Positions 8,591-17,888 of a stretch of DNA of 64,000 nucleotides are shown one piece after another (the stretch's first letter is position 1; each line of letters begins with the position of its first letter). Below the pieces are notes generated by a model that was given only the letters and a program-made list of their open reading frames with translations, had not been told where the DNA came from and did not search any database. Location of the stretch: assembly GCF_016595675.1 (NCBI RefSeq), contig NZ_JAENJH010000003.1, forward strand, positions 124,001 to 188,000, in the 5' to 3' direction. The stretch is from Prauserella cavernicola. Lineage in GTDB: Bacteria; Actinomycetota; Actinomycetes; Mycobacteriales; Pseudonocardiaceae. The position numbers were made by a program, and so were the translations under genes.

Positions 8591-8967
8591 AGTAGCGGAC
8601 CTTTCGAAGCACGTTCCCCGACAGTCGTCTCGCCCGCGCGAGGCCTGCGCACAGGTGCTTCCTCGCCCGGTGTTGGGTGAACTTTCCTCCTCCGGGCAGC
8701 GCGTATCAATCGAAAGATGCGGTGGTTTCGGTCACGATTACGAGAACGATTCAGTCATCGGGCCCCTTGCGACGGAAATCTTGCGCCTCCGGAGGTCAGC
8801 GGCCGCGCCCGCTCGAGCGCGACGGCGCGGTGGGGTGCGATTCACGGGGTGTCACGATCCAGTGGTGGCCGTCACCGATCAGATGGTTTCGCGGCCGGTG
8901 CCAAAGCCCTAACGTCGGCTGAACAGGCGGGGTCAGGTCCCACAAGGGCGCGCGCGGAGGTTGCGGC
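8591..8967. other. Intergenic region between citA and pdxH
   Basis: 377 bp between divergent genes. The short frames here have no coding character I can support. It is more AT-rich around 8700-8780 than its surroundings, consistent with promoters in both directions. A G-rich ribosome site (GGAGG) stands before the pdxH ATG. No hairpin, repeat or RNA gene recognised. Confidence 0.4.
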
Positions 8968-9660
8968 ATGCCGGAACTGGACAAGTTGGACGACGGGGCG
9001 ACGGACGGCGCGGACATCACCGTTCGACTGCCCGGCATGAGGGTCGCCTACGACGGTGAGGCCTTCGACGAGACGGCGCTCGCGGAGACGTGGACCGAGC
9101 AGCTCCAGCACTGGCTCGACCAGGCGGAGTCGGCCGGTCTCGCCGAGCCCAACGCGATGGTGCTCGCCACCGCCGACGCCAACGGTCTTCCCTCGTCGCG
9201 CACGGTCCTGTGCAAGGGCCTCGACGCACGAGGAGTCGTCTTCTACACGAACTACACCTCGGCCAAGAGCCACGACCTCACCGTCACGCGCTACGCGTCG
9301 GTGACGTTCCCGTGGTACCCGCTGCACCGGCAGGTGACGGTGCGCGGAGAGGTCGAGAAGGTCGACCTGGCCGAGGTCTCCGAGTACTGGGCCTCGCGGC
9401 CGAGGGGTTCGCAGCTGGGCGCGTGGGCCTCGCCGCAGTCCCGCGTCGTCGACGGCCGCCGCGCCCTCGACAATGCGCTGCACTCCATCGAGCGCCGCTT
9501 CGACGGCGTCGAGGAGGTACCGGTGCCTCCGCACTGGGGTGGCTGGCGGATCCGGCCCGACTCCGTCGAGTTCTGGCAGGGCAGGCGGGACCGGCTGCAC
9601 GACCGGCTGCGTTACGTGCGCACCGAGGACGGCTGGCGCGTCGACCGCGTCGCTCCGTAA
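8968..9660 (+). CDS. pdxH: Pyridoxamine 5'-phosphate oxidase
   Basis: 230 residues, the full length of PdxH. It oxidises pyridoxine or pyridoxamine 5'-phosphate to pyridoxal 5'-phosphate using FMN. Family segments present: SSRTVLCKGLDARGVVFYTNYTS (FMN phosphate and substrate binding), then VTFPWYPLHRQVTVRGEVE, SRPRGSQLGAWAS near the middle, and the C-terminal WRIRPDSVEFWQGRRDRLHDR that closes the active site. The start has GGAGG 7 nt upstream. It appears monocistronic and stands divergent from citA. Confidence 0.95.
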   Translation: MPELDKLDDGATDGADITVRLPGMRVAYDGEAFDETALAETWTEQLQHWLDQAESAGLAEPNAMVLATADANGLPSSRTVLCKGLDARGVVFYTNYTSAKSHDLTVTRYASVTFPWYPLHRQVTVRGEVEKVDLAEVSEYWASRPRGSQLGAWASPQSRVVDGRRALDNALHSIERRFDGVEEVPVPPHWGGWRIRPDSVEFWQGRRDRLHDRLRYVRTEDGWRVDRVAP

Positions 9661-9694
9661 CCGGGGTGCGCCGTAACTCACGTGCGCGGAGTTC

Positions 9695-9711
9695 CTTAGC
9701 AGCCCTAAGCT
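9695..9711 (+). promoter_or_regulatory. Leaderless promoter with CTTAG/CTAAG inverted repeat
   Basis: CTTAG (9695-9699) and CTAAG (9705-9709) form a 5-bp perfect inverted repeat overlapping TAAGCT (9706-9711), a TANNNT -10 box 8 nt before the GTG at 9720. The geometry suits a repressor site over the promoter of the MFS gene and a leaderless mRNA. Confidence 0.35.
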
Positions 9712-9719
9712 AATTCGAT

Positions 9720-11015
9720 GTGAGTGATCGAACCGAGGAAACGCCGTCGAAGGGACGCCGGATTCTCGGCTCGATCGTCATCGACAGCAGGCCGCTGCGG
9801 ATCGCGGGTTTCCGCAGGCTCTGGATCAGCTCGATGGTCACGGCCATCGGCAGCCAGCTCACCGCGGTGGCCGTGCCGAAGCAGGTCTACGACCTCACCG
9901 GATCGTCTGCCTACGTTGGACTGACAGGCGTCTTCGGGCTGGTGCCGCTTCTGGTGTTCGGCCTGTGGGGCGGTGCGATCGCCGACACGGTCGACCGCCG
10001 CAAGCTGCTGATCGTCTCCAACATCGGCATCGCCGTGACCGCCGCTGTGCTGTGGGCCCAGGCGTTTCTCGGCATCGGCTCGGTGTGGCTCGTGCTGGTC
10101 CTGCTGGCGGTGAACCAGGCGTTCTTCGCGGTCAACATGCCCACGCGCAACGCCGTGGTGGCCAGGCTCGTGCCCGAGCGCCTGCTGCCCTCGGCGGCGG
10201 CGCTGATGGGCACGATGAACACCTTCGGCGCCGTGTTCGGCCCGCTCGCGGCAGGCGCGCTGATGCCCGTGCTCGGTTTGTCCACTTTGTACCTCGTCGA
10301 CACCATCGCGCTCGTGGCGGTGCTGTGGGCGGTGTGGAAACTGCCCGAGCTGCCACCACTGTCCGGTCAGGTGCGCAGGGCCGGGCTGCGCGACGTCGTG
10401 GACGGCTTCCGCTACATGGCGACCCAGAAGGTGCTGCTCGCGTCGTTCGTCGTCGACATCATCGCGATGGTCGCCGGAATGCCGAGGGCGCTCTTTCCCG
10501 AGATGGCGGAACGGACTTTCGGCGACCCGGCAGGCGGCGGGCTCGCGCTCGGCTGGCTCTACGCCGCGCTGCCGATCGGCGCACTGCTGATCACGCTCAC
10601 GTCGGGCTGGGTGAGCCGGGTCGGCAGGCAGGGTGTCGCCGTGGTCGTGGCGATCTGCGTGTGGGGCGCGGCGATCGCCGGGTTCGGGCTGTCGTCGTCA
10701 CTGTGGCTCGCGGTGGTCTTCCTCGCGATCGCGGGCGCGGCCGACATGGTGAGCGCGATCTACCGCATGGCGATCCTGCAGTCCGCGGCGACCGACGAGA
10801 TGCGAGGCCGCACGCAGGGCGCGTTCACCGTGGTCGTCGCCGGTGGTCCGCGCATCGCCGACCTCAGCCACGGCTGGGTCGCGGCCGGCGCGGGCACGGC
10901 CGTCGCGGCGACCGGCGGCGGCCTGCTGGTGATCGTCCTGGTGCTCGCGTCGATGCTGCTGCTGCCCGCGTTCTGGTACTACCGGGCCGCCTCCGACAGG
11001 TCCGACAAGTCGTAA
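9720..11015 (+). CDS. MFS transporter (EntS/MFS_3-like exporter)
   Basis: 431 residues with twelve predicted helices. The motif GGAIADTVDRRK between helices 2 and 3 and the opening FRRLWISSMVTAIGSQLTAVAVPKQVYDLTGSS are typical of the MFS_3 group, which includes enterobactin exporter EntS and macrolide efflux proteins. GTG at 9720 is chosen from the -10 box 8 nt upstream. An siderophore or drug export role is possible, and an isochorismate synthase exists in this window, but the genes are 23 kb apart and unlinked. Confidence 0.85.
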   Translation: MSDRTEETPSKGRRILGSIVIDSRPLRIAGFRRLWISSMVTAIGSQLTAVAVPKQVYDLTGSSAYVGLTGVFGLVPLLVFGLWGGAIADTVDRRKLLIVSNIGIAVTAAVLWAQAFLGIGSVWLVLVLLAVNQAFFAVNMPTRNAVVARLVPERLLPSAAALMGTMNTFGAVFGPLAAGALMPVLGLSTLYLVDTIALVAVLWAVWKLPELPPLSGQVRRAGLRDVVDGFRYMATQKVLLASFVVDIIAMVAGMPRALFPEMAERTFGDPAGGGLALGWLYAALPIGALLITLTSGWVSRVGRQGVAVVVAICVWGAAIAGFGLSSSLWLAVVFLAIAGAADMVSAIYRMAILQSAATDEMRGRTQGAFTVVVAGGPRIADLSHGWVAAGAGTAVAATGGGLLVIVLVLASMLLLPAFWYYRAASDRSDKS

Positions 11016-11073
11016 CACAGAAGGAACCAAGGTGGTGTATCGCTCACGAAGGTGATGCGGCACACTGCCCCGC

Positions 11074-12456
11074 ATGGCAGACGCGACAACGACATCCCCG
11101 GCGGCGCCGGAGGGTGGCCAGCCGGCCCTGCGCAGGGTCATGGGCTCCAAGCTCCTGCTGTTCTTCGTTGTCGGCGACATCATCGGGACGGGCGTCTACG
11201 CGCTCACCGGTCAGGTCGCGGGCCGCGTCGGCGGCGCGTTGTGGCTGCCGTTCCTGCTGGCGTTCATCGTCGCGTTCATGACGGCGTTCAGCTACCTGGA
11301 GCTGGTGGGCAAGTACCCCAGGGCCGCGGGTGCGGCGCTCTACACCCACCGCGCGTTCCGGATCAAGATCCTCACGTTCCTCGTCGCGTTCGCGGTGATG
11401 TGCTCGGGCATCACGTCGGCGTCGTCGGCGGCGGTCGCGTTCGGTGACACATATCTGGCGGAGTTCATCACCTCGCCGATGCCGCTGGTGGCGATCCTGT
11501 TCATCGTCATGCTCGGGCTGATCAACTTCCGGGGCGTGAAGGAGTCGGTGACCACCAACGTGGTGCTCACCTTCATCGAGCTGGCCGGTCTGCTGATCAT
11601 CATCGGCGTCGGCGTGTGGGCGGTCCTGAACGGCAACGGCGAGCCGTCGCGGCTGGTGGAGTTCAACACGGCCGACCAGACGTGGCTGGTGGCGATCACC
11701 TCGGCGACCTCGCTGGCGTTCTTCGCGATGGTCGGCTTCGAGGACTCTGTGAACATGGCCGAGGAGTGCAAGGACCCGGTCAAGATCTTCCCCAAGGCGA
11801 TGCTGTGGGGCATGGTGATCGCCTCCACGATCTACATCTTGGTGTCGGTGACGTCGTCGCTGCTGGTGCCGGCCAACGAGTTGGAGGCGGCGGAGAGCAG
11901 CGCGCTGCTCAAGGTGATCGATGTCGGCGCACCGGGGATGCCGAGGGAGATCTTCTCCGCGATCGGACTCTTCGCGGTGATCAACTCGGCGCTGATCAAC
12001 ATGCTGATGGCGAGCAGGCTGATCTACGGCATGTCCAACGAGGGCATCGTGCCCAAGCAGCTCGGCGTGGTGCACCCGGTGCGCCGCAGCCCGTGGATGG
12101 CGATCGTGTTCACCAGCCTCATCGCGATCGTTTTGGTGTCTACTGTGGACATCGACGTACTGGGCGGGACCACCGCGTTGTTGCTGCTCGCCGTCTTCGC
12201 CGTGGTGAACGTGGCGGTGCTGGTGTTGCGCCGGGAGAAGGTGCCGCACAAGCACTTCAGGGCGCCCACCGTGATCCCGGTGCTCGCCGCGGTGTTCTGC
12301 GTGTACCTCGCCAGCCCGCTGTCCGGTCGCCCGGCGCGCGACTACGTCGTTGCGGTGATCCTGCTCGCCGTCGGCCTGGTGCTGTGGGGCGTGAACTGGC
12401 TCGTCATGCGCTCCGCCGGTCAGAACAACGAGCCGGAGAAGACTCTAGCCGAGTGA
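11074..12456 (+). CDS. APC family amino acid permease
   Basis: 460 residues with about twelve membrane helices. The first helix carries the APC signature GDIIGTGVYALTG (unwound helix 1 that binds the amino-acid backbone), and ...MVGFEDSVNMAEECKDPVKIFPKAM matches the conserved helix 6-7 loop of the family. Proton-coupled uptake of an amino acid or amine is the expected role; the substrate is not identifiable. It ends 12 bp inside the convergent MBL-hydrolase gene. Confidence 0.88.
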   Translation: MADATTTSPAAPEGGQPALRRVMGSKLLLFFVVGDIIGTGVYALTGQVAGRVGGALWLPFLLAFIVAFMTAFSYLELVGKYPRAAGAALYTHRAFRIKILTFLVAFAVMCSGITSASSAAVAFGDTYLAEFITSPMPLVAILFIVMLGLINFRGVKESVTTNVVLTFIELAGLLIIIGVGVWAVLNGNGEPSRLVEFNTADQTWLVAITSATSLAFFAMVGFEDSVNMAEECKDPVKIFPKAMLWGMVIASTIYILVSVTSSLLVPANELEAAESSALLKVIDVGAPGMPREIFSAIGLFAVINSALINMLMASRLIYGMSNEGIVPKQLGVVHPVRRSPWMAIVFTSLIAIVLVSTVDIDVLGGTTALLLLAVFAVVNVAVLVLRREKVPHKHFRAPTVIPVLAAVFCVYLASPLSGRPARDYVVAVILLAVGLVLWGVNWLVMRSAGQNNEPEKTLAE

Positions 12457-13275
12457 ACGCTCCAGCTCCGTGGCGTCGTGGGCGCTGAACACGGTGACCT
12501 CGTCGCCGTGTTCAGCGTTCAGCGCGCGGAGTCTGTGCAGGTTCTCGATCCTCGGCCCGCGCTCGGTCTGCACCAGTCGTTCGAACACGCGCAGGCCGGG
12601 CGTGTGGCGTGCACCCATCGGATCGAGCTGGCCGTGGAAGAAGTACGCGTCGCCGGCGTGCAGCAGCCAGCCCTTTCCGGTGTCCACGGCGACGCCCGCG
12701 TGCCCGCGCGTGTGCCCGATGAGCGGCACGAGCACGATCTCCGGCGGTAGCCCGGTCAGTTGCCGCACCGAGGCGAAGCCGAACCAGTCGTCGCCGTCCT
12801 CGTCGTAGGCGCTGAACTTCGGCCCGTGGGCGAAGTGCGCCTGCCGGTAACGGGTCCGGCCCGCGAGCCCGGTCTCCGAGTGCAGCGCCTTCAGTTCGCG
12901 GCCGTAGACGTGCACGGTCGCCTGGGGGAAGTCGGCGAGTCCGCCCGCGTGGTCGAGGTCGAGGTGGGTCAGCACGATGTGGCCGACGTCGGAAGGCGAG
13001 TAGCCGAGCCGCTCGATCTGCCGGTGCGCCGTGAGCTCCTCGTCGCGCGCCGGGTTGGTCAGCAGCACGAACTGGCTGCCCAGCCACTCGGCGGGCCGTC
13101 GCGCGCCCTGCAGTCCGATACCGGTGTCGACGAGCACGAGTTCGGAACCGGTGTCCACGAGCAGGCAGTGGCACACGAGCTCGCTGCGGCGCAGCAGGCC
13201 CGGCCTGCCGTCGACGAGCCTGCCACCCGGCGGTCGCATGGTTCCCGCGTTGAGGTGGTGCACTCGAACGGTCAT
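12445..13275 (-). CDS. MBL-fold metallo-hydrolase (lactonase-like)
   Basis: 276 residues. The zinc motif HLDLDHAGG is at residues 104-112, with later ligands in GHTRGHAG and HAGDAYFFHG and a final SAHD. The HxDxDH layout and the N-terminal insert resemble N-acyl-homoserine-lactonase/AttM-type enzymes, although other MBL hydrolases share it. ATG 13275 overlaps the stop of the upstream tetR (ATGA), so the TetR and hydrolase are one operon. Substrate unknown. Confidence 0.82.
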   Translation of the reverse strand: MTVRVHHLNAGTMRPPGGRLVDGRPGLLRRSELVCHCLLVDTGSELVLVDTGIGLQGARRPAEWLGSQFVLLTNPARDEELTAHRQIERLGYSPSDVGHIVLTHLDLDHAGGLADFPQATVHVYGRELKALHSETGLAGRTRYRQAHFAHGPKFSAYDEDGDDWFGFASVRQLTGLPPEIVLVPLIGHTRGHAGVAVDTGKGWLLHAGDAYFFHGQLDPMGARHTPGLRVFERLVQTERGPRIENLHRLRALNAEHGDEVTVFSAHDATELERSLG

Positions 13276-13847
13276 GACAGCTCCCTTTCGACGGTCTCGC
13301 GCAGGTGTGCGGCGACCGCGCGCAGCGGTGCCGAATCGCGCCGGGTCTTGGCCAGTAGTAGTGCGCCCTCCACGGCGGCGAGCGTGGTCACCGCGAGGGA
13401 TTCGGCTCTGTCCGCGGCGACGCCCTCGGCGGTGAGTGCGTTCTCGAGCAACGCCTGCCACGAGCCGAATCCCTCGACGCAGGCCTGCCGGATCGGCTCG
13501 CTGCCCGCGGCGTCCAGCGCGACCGTCGACAGTGGACAGCCGCGTTGGAAGTCCGAGTCCTCGAGCGTGGTGGCGAGGAAGTCGATCATCATCTCGACCG
13601 CTGCGCCGAGGCCGTTCGCCCGGTCGAGGACGTCCGCGAGCGCGTCGCGCAGGCGGCCGCCCGAGATGGCGAGTGCTTCGGCGGCGAGCTGTTCCTTGCC
13701 GCCGGGGAAGTGGAAGTACAGCGAGCCCTTCGGCGCGGCTCCCGCGCTGAGGAGCTGGTTCAGCCCGGTGGCGTGGTAGCCCTGGGTGTGGAACAGCTCG
13801 GCCGCGGTGCTGAGCATGCGGTCGCGGGTGTCGGTGCGTCGGGGCAT
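13272..13847 (-). CDS. TetR family regulator (LmrA/YxaF-like)
   Basis: 191 residues with the TetR helix-turn-helix (FHTQGYHATGLNQLLSAGAAPKGSLYFHFPGGKEQLA), where the KGSLYFHFPGGK stretch is typical of the LmrA/YxaF group, and a C-terminal domain with QRGCPLSTVALD, also common in that group. The ATG at 13847 is the natural start; the same open frame continues upstream only as antisense to the epimerase gene. It probably represses itself and the MBL hydrolase from the site at 13875-13890. Confidence 0.85.
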   Translation of the reverse strand: MPRRTDTRDRMLSTAAELFHTQGYHATGLNQLLSAGAAPKGSLYFHFPGGKEQLAAEALAISGGRLRDALADVLDRANGLGAAVEMMIDFLATTLEDSDFQRGCPLSTVALDAAGSEPIRQACVEGFGSWQALLENALTAEGVAADRAESLAVTTLAAVEGALLLAKTRRDSAPLRAVAAHLRETVERELS

Positions 13848-13874
13848 GCTCGAGACCGTAGCGCAAACTATGAC

Positions 13875-13907
13875 GACTGGTCTAGTTAGTTGGCGTCTCG
13901 GTATCGT
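13875..13907. promoter_or_regulatory. LmrA-type operator and leaderless promoter for the epimerase
   Basis: GACTGGTCTAGTTAGT at 13875-13890 contains a GACTGGTCTA core; its complement TAGACCAGTC matches the known LmrA/YxaF operator core (family knowledge). It lies between the divergent tetR and epimerase starts. TATCGT at 13902-13907 is a TANNNT -10 box 6 nt before the epimerase ATG (13914), suggesting a leaderless transcript close to the operator. Confidence 0.55.
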
Positions 13908-13913
13908 GCGCCA

Positions 13914-14840
13914 ATGGCACATCCGACTGGGGAACAGTTCGAACTCGTCCGCGGCGGCGCGCGCGCCGTGGTCACCGAGATCGGAGCAGGACTGCGCGCG
14001 TTCGAGATCGGCGGCCTCGCCTTCGTGGAGACGTTCGACGAGGACGCCGAGCCGCCGAAGGGCGCGGGTCAGGTGCTCGTGCCGTGGCCCAACCGCACCA
14101 AGGCCGCCACGTGGACCTTCGAGGGCGAGCGGCAGGAGCTCGAGGTCACCGAGGAGCGGCGCGGCAACGCGATCCACGGGCTCACCCGGCACCGGGAGTG
14201 GCAGCTGCTCGAGCACGCCGAGAGCTCCATCACGCTCACCTGCGACATCGACGGCGAGCCCGGCTGGCCCGTCCCGCTGCGCTCCGGCATCGTCTACGAC
14301 CTCGCGCCCCGCGGGCTCACCGTCACCCACGAGGTGACCAACGAGGGTGACCGCGCGATCGGCTTCGGCGTGGGCACCCACCCGTACTTCCGCATCGGCG
14401 ACGTGCCCACCGACGAGCTGACCCTCACGCTGCCCGCCACGCGCGTGCGGCCCTACGACGACACCGCGCAGCTGCCCTACGGCGAGGAGCGGGACGTGGA
14501 GGGCACCGAGTACGACCTGCGTGCGGGCCGGGTCGTCGGCGAGCTGGAGCTCGACACGGCCTTCGGCGGGCTCGTCCCCGGCGCCGACGGCGAGCACCAC
14601 TTCCTGCTCACCCACGACGGCACCACCCTGGACGTGTGGGCAGGCGAGGACTTCCGCTGGGTGCAGGTCTTCACGCCCTCGGAGCTGACCGGGCGCGGCA
14701 GGGCCATCGCGATCGAGCCGATGACGTGCCCCGCCGACGCCCTCAACTCGGGCACCGACCTCATCACGCTGGCTCCCGGCGAGACATGGCGCGGCAGCTG
14801 GGGTATCCGTGTGGGAGACAACGGCGAAGGGCGGGAGTAG
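13914..14840 (+). CDS. Aldose 1-epimerase (galactose mutarotase) family protein
   Basis: 308 residues. Family features: VPWPNRTKAATWTFEG, the HGLTRH loop with the likely catalytic His, GVGTHPYFR with the second His, and a C-terminal EPMTCPADALN with a likely catalytic Glu. It interconverts sugar anomers or acts on a related phosphorylated hexose; substrate not known. ATG 13914 fits the -10 box 6 nt upstream. The next gene, an amidohydrolase, follows 7 bp later and is probably co-transcribed. Confidence 0.85.
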   Translation: MAHPTGEQFELVRGGARAVVTEIGAGLRAFEIGGLAFVETFDEDAEPPKGAGQVLVPWPNRTKAATWTFEGERQELEVTEERRGNAIHGLTRHREWQLLEHAESSITLTCDIDGEPGWPVPLRSGIVYDLAPRGLTVTHEVTNEGDRAIGFGVGTHPYFRIGDVPTDELTLTLPATRVRPYDDTAQLPYGEERDVEGTEYDLRAGRVVGELELDTAFGGLVPGADGEHHFLLTHDGTTLDVWAGEDFRWVQVFTPSELTGRGRAIAIEPMTCPADALNSGTDLITLAPGETWRGSWGIRVGDNGEGRE

Positions 14841-14847
14841 GCGAACC

Positions 14848-16059
14848 ATGGTTGAGGCGATCACGAACGGCTACGTGGTCCCCGTCGACGGGGACCCGAT
14901 CGACGGCGGCACGGTGCTCATCGACGGCGGCAAGATCGTCGCCGTCGGACCCGAGGCCGATGTGGACATTCCGGATGGCGCCACGCTGATCGACGCGTCG
15001 GGCGCGTGGGTGCTGCCCGGCTTCATCGACGCGCACGCGCACCTCGGCGTCCACGAGGATGGCGAGGGCTGGTCCGGCAACGACACCAACGAGATGACCG
15101 ACCCCAACGGCGCCCGGTTCCGCGCGATCGACGGCATCGACCCGTACGAGGTCGGCTTCGACGACGCGCTCGCGGGCGGTGTCACGAGCGTGGTCATCAA
15201 ACCGGGCTCCGGCAACCCCATCGGCGGCCAGACCGTCGGCGTCAAGACGTGGGGCCGCACGGTGCTCGACATGCTCTTCGCCGAGGGCATCAGCGTGAAG
15301 AGCGCGCTCGGCGAGAACCCCAAGCGCGTCTACGGCGAGAAGAACCAGACGCCCTCGACGCGGCTCGGCGTCGCGGCCACGCTGCGCGAGGCGTTCACCA
15401 AGGCGCGCAACTACGTGGCGCAGCGCGAGCACGCCATCGGCGAGGGCAAGCCGTTCGACACCGACCTGACGCTGGAGACACTCGCGAAGGTGCTCGACGG
15501 CGAGCTGTACTGGGACCAGCACACCCACCGCGCCGACGACATCGTCACGGCCGTGCGGCTGGCCGAGGAGTTCGGCTACAAGCTCGTGGTCAACCACGGC
15601 ACCGAGGGCCACCTGATCGCCGACTTCCTCGCCGAGCGCGACGTCCCGGTGATCCTCGGCCCGCTGTTCACGGCCCGCTCCAAGGTCGAGGTGCGCAACC
15701 GGACCCTGCGCTCGGCCGGCATCCTCGCCCGCGCGGGCGTGCGGATCGCGATCACCACCGACCACCCGGTGATCCCGATCAACTTCCTCGTCTACCAGGC
15801 GGCGATCGCGGTCAAGGAGGGCCTCGACCCCGAGACCGCGCTCCGTTCGCTGACGGTCAACCCGGCGGCGATGCTCGGGCTCGACGACCGCATCGGGGCT
15901 CTCAAGCCGGGCCTCGACGCGGACGTGGCGATCTGGTCGGGCGACCCGCTGGACGTGATGAACAGGGCCATGCGCGTGTTCGTCCGCGGCCGCGAGGTCT
16001 ACCACTTCGACGAGGCGACCGGCGAGGGCGTGGTGGCCGACCGGCGCTACCGCGAGTAG
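14848..16059 (+). CDS. Amidohydrolase (imidazolonepropionase-like)
   Basis: 403 residues. The N-terminal beta-sandwich and LPGFIDAHAHLG (metal-binding His63-x-His65) define the superfamily. Later come a Lys in VVIKPGSGNPIGGQ, NHGTEGHLI, and ITTDHPVIP with the probable catalytic Asp. The C-terminal SLTVNPAAMLGLDDRIGALKPGLDADVAIWSGDP is standard. ATG 14848 has GGGAG upstream; a GTG at 14809 overlapping the epimerase gene is possible. Hydrolyses a cyclic amide or peptide; exact substrate unknown. Confidence 0.85.
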   Translation: MVEAITNGYVVPVDGDPIDGGTVLIDGGKIVAVGPEADVDIPDGATLIDASGAWVLPGFIDAHAHLGVHEDGEGWSGNDTNEMTDPNGARFRAIDGIDPYEVGFDDALAGGVTSVVIKPGSGNPIGGQTVGVKTWGRTVLDMLFAEGISVKSALGENPKRVYGEKNQTPSTRLGVAATLREAFTKARNYVAQREHAIGEGKPFDTDLTLETLAKVLDGELYWDQHTHRADDIVTAVRLAEEFGYKLVVNHGTEGHLIADFLAERDVPVILGPLFTARSKVEVRNRTLRSAGILARAGVRIAITTDHPVIPINFLVYQAAIAVKEGLDPETALRSLTVNPAAMLGLDDRIGALKPGLDADVAIWSGDPLDVMNRAMRVFVRGREVYHFDEATGEGVVADRRYRE

Positions 16060-16062
16060 CGC

Positions 16063-17211
16063 TCAGGCGTTGCGGAGCTCGCGCGCGATCACCATGCGCT
16101 GGATCTGGTTGGTGCCCTCGAAGATCTGGGGCACCTTCGCCTCACGCATGTAGCGCTCCACCGGGAAGTCGCGCGTGTAGCCCGCCCCGCCGAGCACCTG
16201 CACGGCGTCGGTGGTCACCTTCATGGCCGCGTCGGTGGCGATGAGCTTGGCGATGGACGCCTGGCGCTGGAACGGCAGCCCGCGGTCCCTGCGCCGGGCG
16301 GCCTCCAGGTAGGTCGCCCTCGACGACTCCACCGCAGCGGCCATGTCGGCGAGCAGGAACTCCAGGCCCTGGAACTCGATGATGGGCCTGCCGAACTGGG
16401 TGCGGCCCTTCGCGTAGGCCACCGCCTCGTCGAGCGCGGCCTGCGCGAGCCCCACCGAGCACGCGGCGATGCCGAGCCTGCCCGAGCTCAGCGACGCGAG
16501 TGCGATCTTGAGCCCGTCGCCCTCGTCGCCGAGCAGTCTGCCCGTCTCCACCCGCGCGCCGTCGAAGAGTAGCTGCGACGTGGTGGAGCCGGTGAGTCCC
16601 ATCTTGCGTTCCGGCAGCGCCGCCGAGAGTCCCGGCGTGGAGCCGTCGACGAGCAGGCAGCTGATGCCCTGCCCGCCCGGTTGGTCGGACGTGCGCACCA
16701 TCGTGGTGTAGAAGTCGGCCTGCCCGCCGTGGGTGATCCAGGCCTTCGTGCCGGTGACGACGTAGGCGTCGCCGTCGAGCCGTGCGCGGGTGGAGAGCGC
16801 GGCGGCGTCGGAGCCCGCGTGGGTCTCCGACAGCGCGTACGCACCGAGCAGGTCGCCGCCGAGCATCGCGGGCAGCCAGCGTTCCCGCTGCTGTTCGGTG
16901 CCGTAGTGGGCGAGCGCGAAGCACGACATCGTGTGCACCGACAGGCCGACGCCCACCGACATCCACGCGCTCGCGATCTCTTCGAGCACCTGCAGGTAGA
17001 CCTCGTAGGACAGCTCGCCGCCGCCCCAGCGCTCGGCGTAGGGCAGCCCGAGCAGACCCGACGCGCCGAGCAGGCGGAACTGCTCGCGCGGGAACCGCTC
17101 GGCCTGTTCGTACTCCGCCGCCAGTGGCGCCAGCTCGTCGCGCGCGAGCTCGCGGGTGAGCGCGAGCAGGTCCTCGGCCTCGGTGGTGGGCAGCAGTCGT
17201 TCCGCAGGCAT
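16063..17211 (-). CDS. Acyl-CoA dehydrogenase
   Basis: 382 residues, the normal length. It oxidises an acyl-CoA to enoyl-CoA with FAD. Seen: [20 protein letters not shown] (FAD/substrate loop), [22 protein letters not shown], and the C-terminal [19 protein letters not shown], whose Glu is the family catalytic base. The 71-bp gap to a divergent TetR gene holds a double palindrome, so expression is probably repressed by that TetR. Closest in type to the butyryl/isobutyryl-CoA dehydrogenases. Confidence 0.9.
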   Translation of the reverse strand: MPAERLLPTTEAEDLLALTRELARDELAPLAAEYEQAERFPREQFRLLGASGLLGLPYAERWGGGELSYEVYLQVLEEIASAWMSVGVGLSVHTMSCFALAHYGTEQQRERWLPAMLGGDLLGAYALSETHAGSDAAALSTRARLDGDAYVVTGTKAWITHGGQADFYTTMVRTSDQPGGQGISCLLVDGSTPGLSAALPERKMGLTGSTTSQLLFDGARVETGRLLGDEGDGLKIALASLSSGRLGIAACSVGLAQAALDEAVAYAKGRTQFGRPIIEFQGLEFLLADMAAAVESSRATYLEAARRRDRGLPFQRQASIAKLIATDAAMKVTTDAVQVLGGAGYTRDFPVERYMREAKVPQIFEGTNQIQRMVIARELRNA

Positions 17212-17229
17212 CGTCGTCTCCGGGTTTCG

Positions 17230-17277
17230 GTACTAAAATCAGTACTGTGGTGGCTACCTCAGTACTATCGTACGGTA
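17230..17277. promoter_or_regulatory. TetR operator pair between acyl-CoA dehydrogenase and tetR
   Basis: GTACT-AAAATC-AGTAC (17230-17245) is a perfect 5-bp-arm inverted repeat. A second related site, AGTACTATCGTACGGTA, lies at 17261-17277. Both sit between the divergent acyl-CoA dehydrogenase and TetR genes and argue against the upstream GTG at 17247 as the regulator's start. Confidence 0.6.
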
Positions 17278-17282
17278 GCAGG

Positions 17283-17888
17283 GTGCCCCCGAACCAGACC
17301 CGGAGTCGCAGGCAGCCCACGGCACGGCAGCGGGCGCTGCTCGGTGAGCTCGAAGAACTGTTCCTGACCGAGGGCTTCGTCGAGTTCACGCTCGACGACC
17401 TCGCGGCCAGGCTCCACTGCTCCAAGTCGACGCTGTACACGCTCGCGGCCAGCAAGGAACAGCTCGCCGTCAAGGTCGTTACGCACTTTTTCAAGGGCGC
17501 GGCCGAGCGGATCGAGCAGCGCATCGACGGCATCGACGACGCGAGCAAGATCATCGAGGTCTACCTCGCCGGAGTCGCCGACGAGCTCAAACGGGCCTCA
17601 GAACGGTTCATGACCGACGTCGCCGAGTTCGAGCCCGCGCGGGCGACCTACCGGATGAACTCCCAGGCGGCCGCCGGCCGGATCCGGTCGTTCATCGCGA
17701 AGGGGGTCGCCGACGGCGTGTTCCGCGATGTGCACGCGACCCTCATCGCCGAGCTGGCGACCCTGCTGGTGGAGGGGATCCAGACGGGCGTGGTCAGGTC
17801 GCGGACCGGGGTATCGGACGCCGATGCCTTTTCGGCACTGGCTGAACTGCTGCTGGGAGGAATACAGCGACGCGAAGCGTCTCCGTGA
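17283..17888 (+). CDS. TetR family transcriptional regulator
   Basis: About 201 residues from GTG 17283; GTG 17247 is in frame but lies inside the operator region. The helix-turn-helix reads FTLDDLAARLHCSKSTLYTLAASKEQL. The central helices (SERFMTDVAEFEPARATYRMNSQAAAGRIRSFI) resemble regulators of acyl-CoA metabolism. It is divergent from an acyl-CoA dehydrogenase, its most likely target. Its last codons form part of a 22-bp direct repeat continuing into the intergenic DNA. Confidence 0.82.
   Translation: MPPNQTRSRRQPTARQRALLGELEELFLTEGFVEFTLDDLAARLHCSKSTLYTLAASKEQLAVKVVTHFFKGAAERIEQRIDGIDDASKIIEVYLAGVADELKRASERFMTDVAEFEPARATYRMNSQAAAGRIRSFIAKGVADGVFRDVHATLIAELATLLVEGIQTGVVRSRTGVSDADAFSALAELLLGGIQRREASP

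Noticed and set aside
12445-14864. Apparent larger proteins (473- and 530-codon frames) joining the MBL hydrolase or tetR with upstream sequence
   Set aside because: The extra parts are antisense to the tetR and epimerase genes and Arg/His-rich without domain content; internal ATGs at 13275 and 13847 fit family lengths.
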